64,000 bases of DNA. It comes from Paenibacillus campinasensis (GTDB taxonomy: Bacteria; Bacillota; Bacilli; Paenibacillales; Paenibacillaceae). This document shows, in pieces, positions 44,367 through 54,757 of the stretch; within the stretch, counting starts at the first letter, position 1, and each line of letters begins with the position of its first letter. The notes beneath the pieces were generated by a model. The model made no database searches. It was not told the origin of the DNA and saw only the letters and a program-made list of their open reading frames with translations. The stretch lies in NCBI RefSeq assembly GCF_002272015.1, contig NZ_NPBY01000044.1:1-64000 (forward strand), given 5' to 3'. A program made the position numbers and the translations under genes.

Positions 44367-44570
44367 ATGAGTTACACAGATTGGCTTCGGGGCTTTGTCG
44401 GTTCCGAAACAGAGGTAGCTGTATCCGGGGACGTGATCATCGGCACGCTGACCGAAGTAAACGACACCACGATCATCCTGAATGTGCCGCCGGTCATTTA
44501 CGGCCCGCCTACGGACACAGCTGTCATCCCGCTGCAGGCCATTGAATTCGTACGGATCGTGTCCTCATAA
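44367..44570 (+). CDS. Small Sm-like (DUF2642-like) beta-barrel protein
   Basis: Protein of 67 residues. It is almost only the beta domain: GSETEVAVSGDVIIGTLTEV, NDTTIILNVPP and DTAVIPLQAIEFVRIV. The layout (turn, strand pair, IPL/IPF-x-xI end) matches the C-terminus of the upstream protein, so the two look like paralogues. AAAGGAGG precedes the ATG. A terminator follows, closing the cluster. Confidence 0.75.
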   Translation: MSYTDWLRGFVGSETEVAVSGDVIIGTLTEVNDTTIILNVPPVIYGPPTDTAVIPLQAIEFVRIVSS

Positions 44571-44596
44571 TATCGGGATCCTATCCTGTTTAAAGC

Positions 44597-44644
44597 AAAA
44601 GCGCAAGCCAGGGGCTGTCTATCGCCCGCTGCTTGCGCTTTTTG
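44597..44644. terminator. Bidirectional terminator between the glycan cluster and ftsY
   Basis: AAAAGCGCAAGC pairs with GCTTGCGCTTTT around a GC-rich inner part. T runs on both strands fit two convergent units. Confidence 0.85.
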
Positions 44645-44678
44645 TATATCGTGTAATGGGGTTGAAGACCGGGGCTGC

Positions 44679-45674
44679 CTATGCCTCGGCATTCGTTTCT
44701 TCTTCCTTGATCAAGCCGGCAAACAAAGCATGAACGAACTGCTCCGAATCAAACGGCTGCAGATCCTCCTTCTTCTCTCCGAGCCCCACCAGCTTCACCG
44801 GGAGATCCAGCTCCTGACGAATCGCGATCACGATGCCTCCCTTGGCTGTACCGTCCAGCTTGGTCAGCACGAGTCCGGTGACTCCGCTCTTCTCCCCGAA
44901 CAATTTGGCCTGGCTCAGCGCATTTTGCCCAGTCGTTGCATCCAGCACCATCAACACCTCATGCGGCGCACTCGGAATTTCACGCTGGATGACCCGGAAA
45001 ATTTTGTTAAGCTCCTCCATCAGATTCGTTTTGTTCTGGAGGCGTCCAGCCGTATCGCACAGCAGCACATCGACCTGACGCTGCTTCGCCGCCTGCACCG
45101 CATCAAACATAACAGCCGCCGGATCGGAGCCAGGCTGCTGCTTGATCACTTCCACACCTACGCGCTCGCCCCAAACCTCAAGCTGTTCAATCGCGCCCGC
45201 GCGGAAGGTATCCCCTGCCGCCAGCAGCACTTTCTTGCCTTCCTGCTTGTAACGGTGAGCCAATTTCCCGATCGTTGTCGTTTTGCCGACACCGTTAACG
45301 CCGACGAACAGAATGACAGTAATGCCATCCGGATTGCTGCGCAGCTCGCTGCTGCTGTCATCCCGGAGCAGATCCATCAGCTTCTCGGACAGCACTGGCT
45401 GAAGATCAGCAGCGTCCTCGATCCGGCGCTTTCTCACTTCATCGCGCAGCTCGTCCATCAGATTCATCACGGTGTTGACGCCCACGTCCGCCCCGATCAG
45501 AATTTCCTCCAGCTCCTCGTAGAACTCCTCATCAATCTTCTTGCGGCGAATTACGAGATCGGACACCTTCTCGATGAAACCTTTGCGTGTCTTCTCCAGT
45601 CCGTCGCGGAACTGTTTTGTGACGGTTTCCGTTTTGCTAGAAATGCTTTCTTTTAACTTTTTGAAAAAGCTCAT
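44679..45674 (-). CDS. ftsY: Signal recognition particle receptor FtsY
   Basis: GTPase that docks SRP-ribosome complexes at the membrane. The N domain starts near residue 25; the G domain has [20 protein letters not shown] (about 130), [16 protein letters not shown] and [10 protein letters not shown], ending in [16 protein letters not shown]. The acidic A domain of E. coli FtsY is absent, as in other Firmicutes. Length 331. It lies 38 bases downstream of smc, as in B. subtilis. Confidence 0.98.
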   Translation of the reverse strand: MSFFKKLKESISSKTETVTKQFRDGLEKTRKGFIEKVSDLVIRRKKIDEEFYEELEEILIGADVGVNTVMNLMDELRDEVRKRRIEDAADLQPVLSEKLMDLLRDDSSSELRSNPDGITVILFVGVNGVGKTTTIGKLAHRYKQEGKKVLLAAGDTFRAGAIEQLEVWGERVGVEVIKQQPGSDPAAVMFDAVQAAKQRQVDVLLCDTAGRLQNKTNLMEELNKIFRVIQREIPSAPHEVLMVLDATTGQNALSQAKLFGEKSGVTGLVLTKLDGTAKGGIVIAIRQELDLPVKLVGLGEKKEDLQPFDSEQFVHALFAGLIKEEETNAEA

Positions 45675-45712
45675 AGGCTCCCTCCATGTTCCTCTATATT
45701 TATATCACGCCG

Positions 45713-48700
45713 TCAGGCGATCTCTGCTTCTTCATTCTCCAGTTTAACCGATACGAGCTTGGATACGCCGCCTTCCTCCATCGTGACCCCATACAGGACA
45801 TCGGCTTCTTCCATCGTGCCTTTGCGGTGGGTGACCACGATAAACTGCGTTTGCTCCGAGAATTCGCGTAAATACTGGGCGAAACGGACGACGTTCGCCT
45901 CGTCCAGCGCCGCCTCCACCTCATCGAGCACGCAGAACGGCACCGGCTTGACCTGCAGGATTGAGAACAGCAGCGCCATCGCCGTCAACGCCCGCTCACC
46001 GCCGGACAGCAGCTGCAGGTTCTGCAGCTTCTTCCCTGGCGGCTGAGCAACGATATCGATGCCTGTCTCCAGCAGATGATCCGGATCATTCAGGATCAGA
46101 TCCGCCCGTCCGCCGCCGAACAGCTTGCTGAACACCGTTCCGAATTCATGGCGGATCGCATCAAAGGTTCCTTTGAAGCGCTTGGACATTTCGTCATCCA
46201 TTTCCTTGATCACCTGGTACAGCGTCGTTTTTGCCTCCACCAGGTCGGCCTTCTGCTCGCTCAGGAACTGATAGCGCTCGTTCACCCGCTGGTATTCCTC
46301 AATCGCCCCCAGATTGACTTCGCCCAGGGAGGAAATGGAACGCTTAAGGTCCCGCACCTCATTCTGCGCCGCCGGCACATCCTCCGGCACCGGATAGCGC
46401 TGTTTCGCCAGCTCATAGCTCAGCTCGTATTCCTCGCTCAGCTTTCTCAGGATGTTCTCAAGCTCAACATCAAGCCGGTTTACGCTAATTTCGGTTTGCC
46501 GGAGCTGGTCGTCCACCGCTCTCAGCTGGGTGCGCTGCTCCTTCGTCTCGCTCTCCGCCAGCTCCAGCTTGCGGCTGAGGGACGCCCGGGATGCCCGCTT
46601 GAATTCCAGCTGCTGCGCAGCCTCTTCCTTCCGCAGCTTGTAGGTGTTCAGCTCCTCAATCTGCTTGACGCTCTCCGCCTCGTTCTGCTCCAAATCAGCC
46701 TGAACGGAAGCGAGCAGCGTCCGATTCTGCTGCTGCTCCTTCTCATGATTGTTCACATCGGAGCGCAGCCGCTTCAGCTGGTCTTCCAGCGAGAACTTCT
46801 CCTGGTCCAGCTTGCCCTCGCGAACCTTCAGTTGGGTCAGCTGGCCCTGGAGCTCTTCCTTCGCCGATTCATTGGCTTTGCGGGCAAACTCGGCAGCCTG
46901 AATCGCCTGTTGGGTCGCCTTCTCTTCCTCCTCCAGCTTCAGCAGCTGCTCTTCTGCTTTGACGCGGCTTTCCTGAATTTCCTTGGCCTCCAGCTCGAAG
47001 CTGCTCTTCTCGGCCCCGGCCAGTTCCGCCTGCTCTGTAACATGGCGCAGTTCATGCTCCAGCTGCTTGAGATCGCCAGCTGCCTGCTGCTCTTCCAGCC
47101 GCTTGTCATCCCCAGCCTTGCGAAGCTCGTCCAGCTTGTCCTGCGACGCGGTCATCTGCGAACGCACCTGCTCAATTCCTTTGCGAAGCTTATCCAGCTG
47201 CTTCTCGGTTTCTTGGATCTCCTGATCGAGCTGGTCCAGCTGGCGTTTACGCCCGAGCAGATTGTTGTTTTTCTTATGCTGGCTGCCCCCGGTCATGGAA
47301 CCGCCTGCATTAACCACATCTCCCTCGAGCGTAACGACGCGGAAACGGTAGGAGAAGCGCGCTGCAATCCGGTTCGCCTGCTCCAGCGTCTCGGCAATGA
47401 CCACATTGCCGAGCAGGCTGCCTACAATGTTGCTATATTTCGGATCATACTGCACCAATTCCGAACCAAATCCGATGAATCCAGCTTCCCCTTCGGCAAG
47501 CGAACGGTCGGAAGCCGATACGGTCCGCGGCCGGATCACATCCAGCGGCAGGAACGTGGCACGGCCCAGCTGACGCTGCTTCAGGAAAGAGATCGCCTGG
47601 CGCGATACAGCCTCGTTATCCATAACGATATGCTGAACGGAAGCGCCAAGCGTGGTTTCCATCGCAAGCTCCAGCTTCTCGGGAACGCGAATCAGCTCCG
47701 CCACCGCGCCGTGGACACCATGGAGTACCGATTTGCGCGCGGCCTTGAGCACTTCCTTGACGCCCAGCATAAACCCGTCAAAGTCGTCCTGCAGCTCCTT
47801 CATCGTATCGCGGCGGGAAATCTGCGCCTCCCGCTTCTGCTCCCATTTGCGCAGCGTTCCCTGCGTCTCCTCCAGCAGCTTCTGCAAGGACTGATAACGC
47901 TCGCTCTCGGTAATGTAGGCGCCGCGAAGCTCCGCAATCTCCTTGCCGAAGCGCTCCACACGGCGAACAATATCCTCCTTGCGGCGCAGCAGTTCCTCCT
48001 TCTGGCTTTCCCATTTCCCGGATTCCTCCTGGGCCCGGTTCATCCGCCGCTCCAGTGCCTCCTGCTGCTGATCCGCATATCGTATTTCGTTGCGAGCTTG
48101 AGCCATCCGGTTCATCAGCTCAAGCAGATTGCCCTTCAGGCTCTCTTCCTGCTGCTGGCTGATGCCCCCGGTTACACCGACCAGCTTCGCTTCCTCGGCC
48201 GAGAGCTGATCTCTCACCTGGGCCAGCTCCTGCTGCAGCTCCTGCAGCTTGCTTTCCATCGCGGACAGCTCCTGCTGACGCTCGGTCAGGCGGGAATCGC
48301 CGGTGTTCAAGCTCTGCTCCAGCTGCTCTTTCGTGCGCTCCAGATTCCGGCGCCGCTCCTTCAGCACCTCGCCATAGCCCTCGCTCTTCTCGAAAAGCTC
48401 GCTGTACTGCAGCAGCTCGTTCTGAATCTGTTCAATCTCCGTCTCCAGCTGCCGCAGCGCTGAGCGGTCGCTCTCCAGCTTCGCGTCATGCGCCGACACG
48501 ACGGTTGAGAGCGCCAGCTGTTCCTCTTTCAGCTTCTCCAGCTTCGCACTCTCTTCGCTCCAGGAGGAGTGAATCTGTTCGATCTGGTGCACATACAAGG
48601 AGATTTCCTTGTGCTTCAGCTGTTCCCGAAGCTCCTTGTAGCGAATCGCCTTCTCGGACTGATCCTTCAGCGGTCCGATCTGGTCCTCAAGCTCCGTGAC

Positions 48701-49282
48701 CAGGTCATGAATCCGCAGCAGATTCTGCTCGGTCTCCTCCAGCTTGCGGACCGACTCCTTCTTGCGTGATTTATATTTAACTATGCCGGAGGCTTCCTCG
48801 AAGATGCCGCGGCGATCCTCCGAACGGGTGCTTAAAATCTCTTCAATCCGGCCTTGTCCAATGATGGAATATGCCTCTTTGCCTATCCCGGTGTCCATGA
48901 ACAGCTCGGTAATGTCCTTCAGCCTGCAGGACTGCTTGTTAATAAAATATTCGCTGTCGCCGCTGCGATGGACGCGTCTTGTCACTGTCACTTCATTGAA
49001 ATCAAGCGGCAGCGCATGATCCTCGTTGTCCAGCGTCAGCGACACCTCACCGTAATTGACCGCCTTGCGGGCGTCACTGCCGGCGAAGATGATGTCCTCC
49101 ATCTTGCCTCCGCGGAGGGACTTGGCGCTCTGCTCCCCCAGCACCCAGCGGATGCCGTCGGAGATATTGCTCTTGCCGCTGCCGTTCGGGCCAACCACGG
49201 CCGTGATTCCCCGAACAAACTCCATCTCGGTTTTGTCGGCAAACGATTTAAATCCCGCTAATTCGATCCGTTTCAAAAACAT
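45713..49282 (-). CDS. smc: Chromosome partition protein SMC
   Basis: Condensin ATPase of 1189 residues. Walker A GPNGSGKSNISDGIRW is near residue 32, followed by long coiled coils (about 170-500 and 680-1020) around the hinge (about 510-670: VHGAVAELIRVPEKLELAME ... GGSMTGGSQHKKNN), then the signature LLSGGERALTAMALLF and Walker B VLDEVEAALDEANV. The ATG at 49282 gives MFLKRIELAGFKSFA and has GAGGTG before it; a longer start is not needed. It lies between rnc and ftsY, as in Bacillus. Confidence 0.98.
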   Translation of the reverse strand: MFLKRIELAGFKSFADKTEMEFVRGITAVVGPNGSGKSNISDGIRWVLGEQSAKSLRGGKMEDIIFAGSDARKAVNYGEVSLTLDNEDHALPLDFNEVTVTRRVHRSGDSEYFINKQSCRLKDITELFMDTGIGKEAYSIIGQGRIEEILSTRSEDRRGIFEEASGIVKYKSRKKESVRKLEETEQNLLRIHDLVTELEDQIGPLKDQSEKAIRYKELREQLKHKEISLYVHQIEQIHSSWSEESAKLEKLKEEQLALSTVVSAHDAKLESDRSALRQLETEIEQIQNELLQYSELFEKSEGYGEVLKERRRNLERTKEQLEQSLNTGDSRLTERQQELSAMESKLQELQQELAQVRDQLSAEEAKLVGVTGGISQQQEESLKGNLLELMNRMAQARNEIRYADQQQEALERRMNRAQEESGKWESQKEELLRRKEDIVRRVERFGKEIAELRGAYITESERYQSLQKLLEETQGTLRKWEQKREAQISRRDTMKELQDDFDGFMLGVKEVLKAARKSVLHGVHGAVAELIRVPEKLELAMETTLGASVQHIVMDNEAVSRQAISFLKQRQLGRATFLPLDVIRPRTVSASDRSLAEGEAGFIGFGSELVQYDPKYSNIVGSLLGNVVIAETLEQANRIAARFSYRFRVVTLEGDVVNAGGSMTGGSQHKKNNNLLGRKRQLDQLDQEIQETEKQLDKLRKGIEQVRSQMTASQDKLDELRKAGDDKRLEEQQAAGDLKQLEHELRHVTEQAELAGAEKSSFELEAKEIQESRVKAEEQLLKLEEEEKATQQAIQAAEFARKANESAKEELQGQLTQLKVREGKLDQEKFSLEDQLKRLRSDVNNHEKEQQQNRTLLASVQADLEQNEAESVKQIEELNTYKLRKEEAAQQLEFKRASRASLSRKLELAESETKEQRTQLRAVDDQLRQTEISVNRLDVELENILRKLSEEYELSYELAKQRYPVPEDVPAAQNEVRDLKRSISSLGEVNLGAIEEYQRVNERYQFLSEQKADLVEAKTTLYQVIKEMDDEMSKRFKGTFDAIRHEFGTVFSKLFGGGRADLILNDPDHLLETGIDIVAQPPGKKLQNLQLLSGGERALTAMALLFSILQVKPVPFCVLDEVEAALDEANVVRFAQYLREFSEQTQFIVVTHRKGTMEEADVLYGVTMEEGGVSKLVSVKLENEEAEIA

Positions 49283-49465
49283 ATTCCAGCACTCACCTCT
49301 TCCGATATTGTACCACAAGTAGAAGCGGCTTCACTTCCTAGTTCCTATATCGTTCATCTAACCCGAACCTATGAATTTAGCCATACGCTTCCTTCATATC
49401 CAGCTTCTTCGGAACCGCCGGCCCAATATCGGTTTCATCTATTTTCTATTTATCGCCAGACAACG

Positions 49466-49530
49466 AAAAGAGCAAAAAACAGTCACTCTCAAGGTCCGGT
49501 AATCCGCCTGACTGCTCTTTGCTCTTTGTT
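49466..49530 (-). terminator. Terminator between rnc and smc
   Basis: AAAGAGCA and CAGTCA pair with TGACTG and TGCTCTTT; a run of six T lies within the 3' arm. It may only partly end transcription from the fab operon. The rest of the 269-base gap to smc shows no gene. Confidence 0.65.
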
Positions 49531-49551
49531 TGTCCTTCACCATAGCGAAGC

Positions 49552-50253
49552 TTAGGCATCCGCACGTTTCAGCCGCTTCAGCGCTAACGCCGCTGCCTGC
49601 TGCTCGGCTTCTTTCTTGGACCTGCCGCTGCCGCGTCCAAGGCAATCGCTTCCCATGTAAACCTCCGAGACAAACTCCCGCTCATGTGCCGGTCCTCGCT
49701 CCTCGACAATACGATACTCCAGTGCGCCCATGCCGTGATGCTGCGTTAATTCCTGAAGCTCGGTCTTGTAATCGCTCATCTGCGGCCGACCGTTGACGGT
49801 CACCGAAGGAAAGACGTGTTCGCTCAGAAACTGGCGAACCGCATCCAACCCCTGATCCAGATATAGCGCACCCACAAAGGATTCAAATACATCGGCCAGA
49901 AGGGCCGGGCGGGTTCTGCCGCCCGTCATCTCCTCGCCCTTGCCAAGAAGAACATATCGACCAAAGTCCAGACCGACGGCAAACTGAACCAGTGAAGGCT
50001 CGCATACAATAGCAGCTCTCAGCTTCGTTAATTCGCCCTCCGGCCGATCCGGATAAAGGTTGTACAAAAATTCGCTGACCGTCAGCTCAAGCACGGCGTC
50101 GCCAAGAAATTCGAGACGCTCGTTATCCTGATTCTGACTATAGCGATGCTCATTGACATACGATGCGTGGGTAAAGGCCTGCTTCAGCAGCATTGCATTG
50201 CGAAACCGGATTTGAAGTTTGTGCTGTAACTGCTTCAGATCTCCACTCAACAC
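49552..50253 (-). CDS. rnc: Ribonuclease III
   Basis: Double-strand-specific ribonuclease for rRNA and mRNA processing. The catalytic motif [20 protein letters not shown] (about 44-63) and Glu in [15 protein letters not shown] are present. The dsRNA-binding domain (about 160-230) has [11 protein letters not shown], and [18 protein letters not shown]. Length 233. It lies 9 bases after fabF and is read with it. The start is GTG, or the next-codon TTG. Confidence 0.97.
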   Translation of the reverse strand: MLSGDLKQLQHKLQIRFRNAMLLKQAFTHASYVNEHRYSQNQDNERLEFLGDAVLELTVSEFLYNLYPDRPEGELTKLRAAIVCEPSLVQFAVGLDFGRYVLLGKGEEMTGGRTRPALLADVFESFVGALYLDQGLDAVRQFLSEHVFPSVTVNGRPQMSDYKTELQELTQHHGMGALEYRIVEERGPAHEREFVSEVYMGSDCLGRGSGRSKKEAEQQAAALALKRLKRADA

Positions 50254-50262
50254 ACTTTCCCC

Positions 50263-51501
50263 TTACTCGGCGTATTTTTTTAGAATAATCGTTGCATTGT
50301 GACCGCCAAAGCCAAATGAATTGGACATCGTAATGTTCAGCTCGGCTTTCCGCGGCTTGTTCGGAACATAATCCAGATCACATTCCGGATCCTGATTCTC
50401 CAGGTTGATCGTCGGTGCAATCATCTGATGCTTCAAGCTGAGTCCGCAAATGACCGCTTCCACACCGCCGGCTGCGCCGAGCAAATGCCCGGTCATCGAC
50501 TTGGTCGAGCTGACCGCTACCTTGTAGGCATGATCCCCGAGCGCCGTCTTGATAGCACGGGTCTCGGAACGGTCACCGACCGGCGTTGACGTGCCGTGAG
50601 CGTTAATATAGTTCACTTCCTCCGGCGCGATGCCGGCATCGCGAATTGCCATCTTCATGCAGCGCGCTGCTCCGTCCGGATCAGGCTCTGTAATATGATA
50701 AGCATCTGCGCTCAGTCCATAGCCTGCAACCTCGGCGTAGATGGTCGCTCCCCGCTTCAATGCATGCTCCAGCGATTCTAGCACGAGCACGCCCGCTCCT
50801 TCACCCATGACGAACCCGTCGCGACCGGTGTCAAACGGCCGGCTCGCTTTCTCCGGCTCATCGTTGCGGGTCGACATGGCCCGCATGGCGCAGAAGCCAG
50901 CCATACCCGTCGGACGGATGGTCGCCTCCGCTCCTCCGCAAATCATGACATCGGCATCTCCGCGCTGAATAAGGCGGAATGAATCCCCGATGGAATGCGT
51001 GCCTGTCGCACAAGCCGTCACTTGTGTCGTGTTCGGGCCTTTGGCTCCCAGGTTAATCGACATCTGGCCGGAAGCCATATTGGCAATCATCATCGGGATG
51101 AAGAAAGGGCTTACCCGTTTCGGGCCTTTCTCCAGCAAAATGTTATGCTGATCCTCCCAGGTTCCGAGTCCTCCGATCCCTGATCCGATCGATACGCCCA
51201 CGCGCTCGGCATCGGCATTCTCACCGATCTTCAGCCCGCTGTCCTCCAGCGCCTTCACACCGGCAGCCACCGCCAGCTGGACGAACCGGTCCATCTTGCG
51301 TGCTTCCTTACGATCCATATATTCTTCAGGATTGAAATCCTTCATTTCTGCAGCGATCTGGGTCGTATATTCGCTGACATCAAACGATTCAATGCGCGAT
51401 ACGCCCGACTTGCCTTCCATCAAATGATTCCAAAAGGTATCCAGGTCCTGACCTAAGGAGGTCATGACCCCCATTCCTGTTATGACCACTCGTTGCTTCA
51501 A
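50263..51501 (-). CDS. fabF: Beta-ketoacyl-ACP synthase II
   Basis: Condensing enzyme that extends acyl-ACP with malonyl-ACP. The catalytic Cys is in [17 protein letters not shown]; the two His are in [11 protein letters not shown] and [11 protein letters not shown]. The TTG at 51501, 8 bases after AGAGGTG, gives [11 protein letters not shown] and the family length of 412. It follows acpP after a 150-base gap with a hairpin. Confidence 0.97.
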   Translation of the reverse strand: MKQRVVITGMGVMTSLGQDLDTFWNHLMEGKSGVSRIESFDVSEYTTQIAAEMKDFNPEEYMDRKEARKMDRFVQLAVAAGVKALEDSGLKIGENADAERVGVSIGSGIGGLGTWEDQHNILLEKGPKRVSPFFIPMMIANMASGQMSINLGAKGPNTTQVTACATGTHSIGDSFRLIQRGDADVMICGGAEATIRPTGMAGFCAMRAMSTRNDEPEKASRPFDTGRDGFVMGEGAGVLVLESLEHALKRGATIYAEVAGYGLSADAYHITEPDPDGAARCMKMAIRDAGIAPEEVNYINAHGTSTPVGDRSETRAIKTALGDHAYKVAVSSTKSMTGHLLGAAGGVEAVICGLSLKHQMIAPTINLENQDPECDLDYVPNKPRKAELNITMSNSFGFGGHNATIILKKYAE

Positions 51502-51612
51502 ATCAAGCTCACCTCTATGTGGACTGTCTATGATCTGCGGCTGAACAGCCGCAGATAAAGACAGCAATAATCTATCATTTGCTGCAATTGGATATGCAGT
51601 TGAAATGTGGAG

Positions 51613-51640
51613 AAGTCCCGCCTTGCTAAAGAACGGGACT
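51613..51640 (-). promoter_or_regulatory. Hairpin between acpP and fabF
   Basis: AGTCCCG pairs with CGGGACT around a 14-base loop, just past acpP. No T run. It could stabilise the abundant acpP message or damp read-through into fabF. Confidence 0.5.
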
Positions 51641-51652
51641 TACTGTTAAGAC

Positions 51653-51886
51653 TTAGGTATGAGATTGTATGTAGTTTACAACTTCACCTACGGTCGTAAT
51701 TTTCTCCGCATCTTCATCAGAGATCTCCATATCAAACTCATCTTCCAATTCCATTACCAATTCAACTACGTCGAGAGAATCAGCTCCAAGGTCATCTTTG
51801 AAAGATGCTTCTAGTGTTACGTCGGCTTCGTCTACACCCAGGCGGTCGACAACGATGCGTTTCACGCGTTCCAGTACATCGGACAT
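51653..51886 (-). CDS. acpP: Acyl carrier protein
   Basis: Acidic carrier of 77 residues that shuttles acyl chains on phosphopantetheine. The attachment Ser is in [19 protein letters not shown]. The ATG at 51886 is 8 bases after GGAGG and gives [20 protein letters not shown]. It sits between fabG and fabF. Confidence 0.98.
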   Translation of the reverse strand: MSDVLERVKRIVVDRLGVDEADVTLEASFKDDLGADSLDVVELVMELEDEFDMEISDEDAEKITTVGEVVNYIQSHT

Positions 51887-51991
51887 CCGGCTCACCTCCT
51901 CTTGGTAATTATACGAGATATGATTTCAAAATGCCATAGAATGCATTTGAAATCGATAGTACAGCTTTCGCCATGTATAAGTCTTCCTAGA

Positions 51992-52738
51992 TTACATATA
52001 CATGCCGCCGTCTACATGAAGAACTTGCCCTGTCATGTAGGCTGCTCCGGAGGATGCCAGAAATGCGACTACCTTGGCCACTTCCTCAGGCTCGCCCAGG
52101 CGGGCGAGCGGGATGCCGCCAAGCAGCTGCTCTCTCATCTCCTCCGGGAGCTCGCGGGTCATATCGGTGTCGATAAAGCCCGGAGCTACGGCGTTCACCG
52201 TAATCCCCCGGGACGCCAGCTCTCTGGCAGCCGACTTCGTCAGGCCAATGACGCCGGCCTTGGCAGCGACATAGTTCGCCTGGCCGGGATTTCCGAGCGC
52301 CCCGACGACGGAGGAAATGTTGATGATACGGCCGTAACGCTGCTTCATCATCGGACGGGTTACCGCCTTGAGACAATTAAACACGCCCTTGAGATTCGTC
52401 TCGATCACCTGATCGAATTCCTCTTCCTTCATGCGCATGATTAAATTGTCCCGGGTAATCCCCGCATTATTCACCAGAATATCAATTCGACCAAAAGCGT
52501 CCAATACCTGCTTGATCAATTCATCCGCTTCCACAGTCTGGCCGACGTTCGCTTTCAGGGCGACGGCCTCGACGCCCTTGGCGCGGATCTCCTCAACCAC
52601 CTGAGCTGCAGCCGCTTCGCTTCCGGCGTAATTCACCGCCACATTCGCTCCAAGATCGGCCAGCGCCAGCGCGATGCTCCGCCCGATGCCGCGTGAAGCT
52701 CCTGTCACGAGTGCAGTTTGTCCTTTCAACTCGTTCAT
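51992..52738 (-). CDS. fabG: 3-oxoacyl-ACP reductase
   Basis: NADPH-dependent short-chain dehydrogenase of the elongation cycle. The cofactor motif [15 protein letters not shown] starts at residue 12; NNAG, catalytic Ser in NISSVVG and YVAAKAG complete the active site. Length 248. GGAGGAGCAGC precedes the ATG. Confidence 0.98.
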   Translation of the reverse strand: MNELKGQTALVTGASRGIGRSIALALADLGANVAVNYAGSEAAAAQVVEEIRAKGVEAVALKANVGQTVEADELIKQVLDAFGRIDILVNNAGITRDNLIMRMKEEEFDQVIETNLKGVFNCLKAVTRPMMKQRYGRIINISSVVGALGNPGQANYVAAKAGVIGLTKSAARELASRGITVNAVAPGFIDTDMTRELPEEMREQLLGGIPLARLGEPEEVAKVVAFLASSGAAYMTGQVLHVDGGMYM

Positions 52739-52786
52739 GCTGCTCCTCCTCTCCGGCGTTTGTTATTTCATCCAGTCTGTCCATTT

Positions 52787-53719
52787 TTAAGCAAGTGATG
52801 CCAACTTGTCAATGCCCTCAAGACTATTTATTTGAATCGTGCTGACCGACTTGTCGATTTTCTTGATCAGTCCGCCAAGCACATTGCCTGGGCCAATCTC
52901 AACAAACGTGTCCACGCCCTGGCTGATCATCCACTCCACGCTGTCCTGCCACAGCACAGGGGAATACACCTGCTCGACCAGCAGATCGCGAATCGCACCT
53001 GCCTCGGTAACCGGACGTGCAGTCACGTTGGCCACAACCGGTACAGCCGCTTCTTGGAAGGAGGCTTCCTTCAGCTTATGTGCCAGCCGGTCCGCCGCTT
53101 CCTTCATGAGCGACGAATGGAACGGCCCGCTGACTTCAAGCGGGATCGCCCGCTTGCCGCCCGCTTCCTTCACTCGTTCCGAAGCCGCTGCCACCCCTTC
53201 GGCTGTCCCGGAAATGACGATTTGCCCCGGGCAGTTCATATTGGCAAGCTCCACGAGCTGTCCGGCATCCGATATGCTGCGGCACAGGCCCGCCAGCGCT
53301 TCCCGGTCTGCACCGAGAACCGCCGCCATCGCGCCGCGGCCGCCTGGAACGGCAGCTTCCATATATTCTCCTCTTGCTCTGACAATCGCTACAGCTTCCT
53401 CAAAAGTCAGCACACCTGCACAGACGAGAGCGCTGTATTCGCCCAGGCTGTGTCCGGCTACATAATCGGGGTTCAGCCCCTTGGCACGGAAAGCCTCCAG
53501 ATAAGCGATGCTGGTCGTTAACAATGCAGGCTGGGTATTGGCGGTCTGCTTCAGATCCTGCTCCGGCCCCTCGAAAATGATCGAGCTGAGCGAGAAGCCA
53601 AGCTTCTCATCCGCCGTTTCAAAAATGTGACGGGAAGAGGGAACCGCATCAAATGCGTCCTTCCCCATTCCAACAGACTGCGCGCCCTGCCCCGGAAAAA
53701 TAAAAGCTGTTTTCCCCAA
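52787..53719 (-). CDS. fabD: Malonyl-CoA:ACP transacylase
   Basis: Loads malonate from CoA onto ACP. FIFPGQGAQSVGMGKD, the nucleophile Ser in AGHSLGEYSALVCAG and the His in VSGPFHSSLM are present. The TTG at 53719, 8 bases after AGAGGGG, gives MGKTAFIFPG and 310 residues; a GTG eight codons upstream is less likely. Confidence 0.97.
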   Translation of the reverse strand: MGKTAFIFPGQGAQSVGMGKDAFDAVPSSRHIFETADEKLGFSLSSIIFEGPEQDLKQTANTQPALLTTSIAYLEAFRAKGLNPDYVAGHSLGEYSALVCAGVLTFEEAVAIVRARGEYMEAAVPGGRGAMAAVLGADREALAGLCRSISDAGQLVELANMNCPGQIVISGTAEGVAAASERVKEAGGKRAIPLEVSGPFHSSLMKEAADRLAHKLKEASFQEAAVPVVANVTARPVTEAGAIRDLLVEQVYSPVLWQDSVEWMISQGVDTFVEIGPGNVLGGLIKKIDKSVSTIQINSLEGIDKLASLA

Positions 53720-53755
53720 GTGTACAGCCCCTCTCTTCACCATTATCGTTATGAT

Positions 53756-54757
53756 TTACCAAACTAATACCGATGCGCCCCAAGTCAAGCCACCGCCGAA
53801 GCCGACCATCAGCACGGTGTCGCCTTCTTTAATGCGACCGGTCTCCTGGGCTTCCACAAGCGCAAGCGGAACCGACGCGGCCGAGGTGTTGGCGTATCTG
53901 TCCACATTGATGACCACCTTGTCCTCCGGCAGCTCCAGGCGCTCCATGGCGGAATTAATAATCCGAATATTTGCCTGATGCGGTATGAACAGGTCGATAT
54001 CCTTTTTATCCACGCCTGCCTTCGACAGCACCTTCTCCGTCGCGGTGCCCATCACACGGACGGCAAACTTGAACACTTCGCGGCCATTCATGTAGATGTA
54101 ATGCTTCTTGCTTTCCAGCGTCTCCACAGACGCCGGCAGCCTGGAGCCGCCCGCTTCGATATACAGATGGGCCCCGCCGGCGCCCTCAGCTCCAAGATCA
54201 AACGCTTTGAAGCCGCGTCCTTCTGGCACCTCGCCCACAATCACCGCTCCAGCACCGTCACCAAACAGCACGCAGGTGTTGCGGTCCGTATAATCGGTAA
54301 TGCGGGACAAGCAATCCGCACCGATCACTAGCGCATTGTTATACATTCCCGTCTGCACAAAATTCGTTGCTGTCGCAAGGCCGTACACAAAGCCCGAGCA
54401 TGCGGCCGAAAGATCAAAGGCCGCCGCCTTTTTCGCGCCCAGACGGTCCTGAATCAGACAGGCAGTGGAAGGGAAAGCCATATCCGGCGTGATCGTCGCT
54501 ACGATAATCAGGTCCAGATCCTCCGCAGACATGCCGGCCGACTCCAGCGCATTCAGCGCTGCTTTGTAAGCCAGGTCGGAGGTCGCTTCATCCGGCGCGG
54601 CAATGTGCCGCTCGCGGATCCCCGTCCGGGATACGATCCATTCGTCGCTCGTATCTACAATCTTCTCCAGATCCTGATTGGTCAAAATTTTCTCAGGTAC
54701 ATATTTGCCGGTGCCGATAATGCCAACCGAACGCAATTTGTTCATTTCCTCACTCAC
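53756..54757 (-). CDS. fabH: Beta-ketoacyl-ACP synthase III
   Basis: Starts fatty acid chains by condensing acyl-CoA with malonyl-ACP; in Firmicutes it favours branched starters. The catalytic Cys is in [11 protein letters not shown], His in [10 protein letters not shown] and Asn in [13 protein letters not shown] at 54757 overlaps the plsX stop (GTGA); an ATG four codons later is the alternative. Length 333 or 329. Confidence 0.96.
   Translation of the reverse strand: MSEEMNKLRSVGIIGTGKYVPEKILTNQDLEKIVDTSDEWIVSRTGIRERHIAAPDEATSDLAYKAALNALESAGMSAEDLDLIIVATITPDMAFPSTACLIQDRLGAKKAAAFDLSAACSGFVYGLATATNFVQTGMYNNALVIGADCLSRITDYTDRNTCVLFGDGAGAVIVGEVPEGRGFKAFDLGAEGAGGAHLYIEAGGSRLPASVETLESKKHYIYMNGREVFKFAVRVMGTATEKVLSKAGVDKKDIDLFIPHQANIRIINSAMERLELPEDKVVINVDRYANTSAASVPLALVEAQETGRIKEGDTVLMVGFGGGLTWGASVLVW

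Noticed and set aside
46076..48463. Plus-strand frame of 795 codons opposite smc
   Set aside because: Antisense shadow of the coiled-coil region; its Leu/Gln-rich product is the mirror of Glu/Lys/Gln coiled-coil codons.
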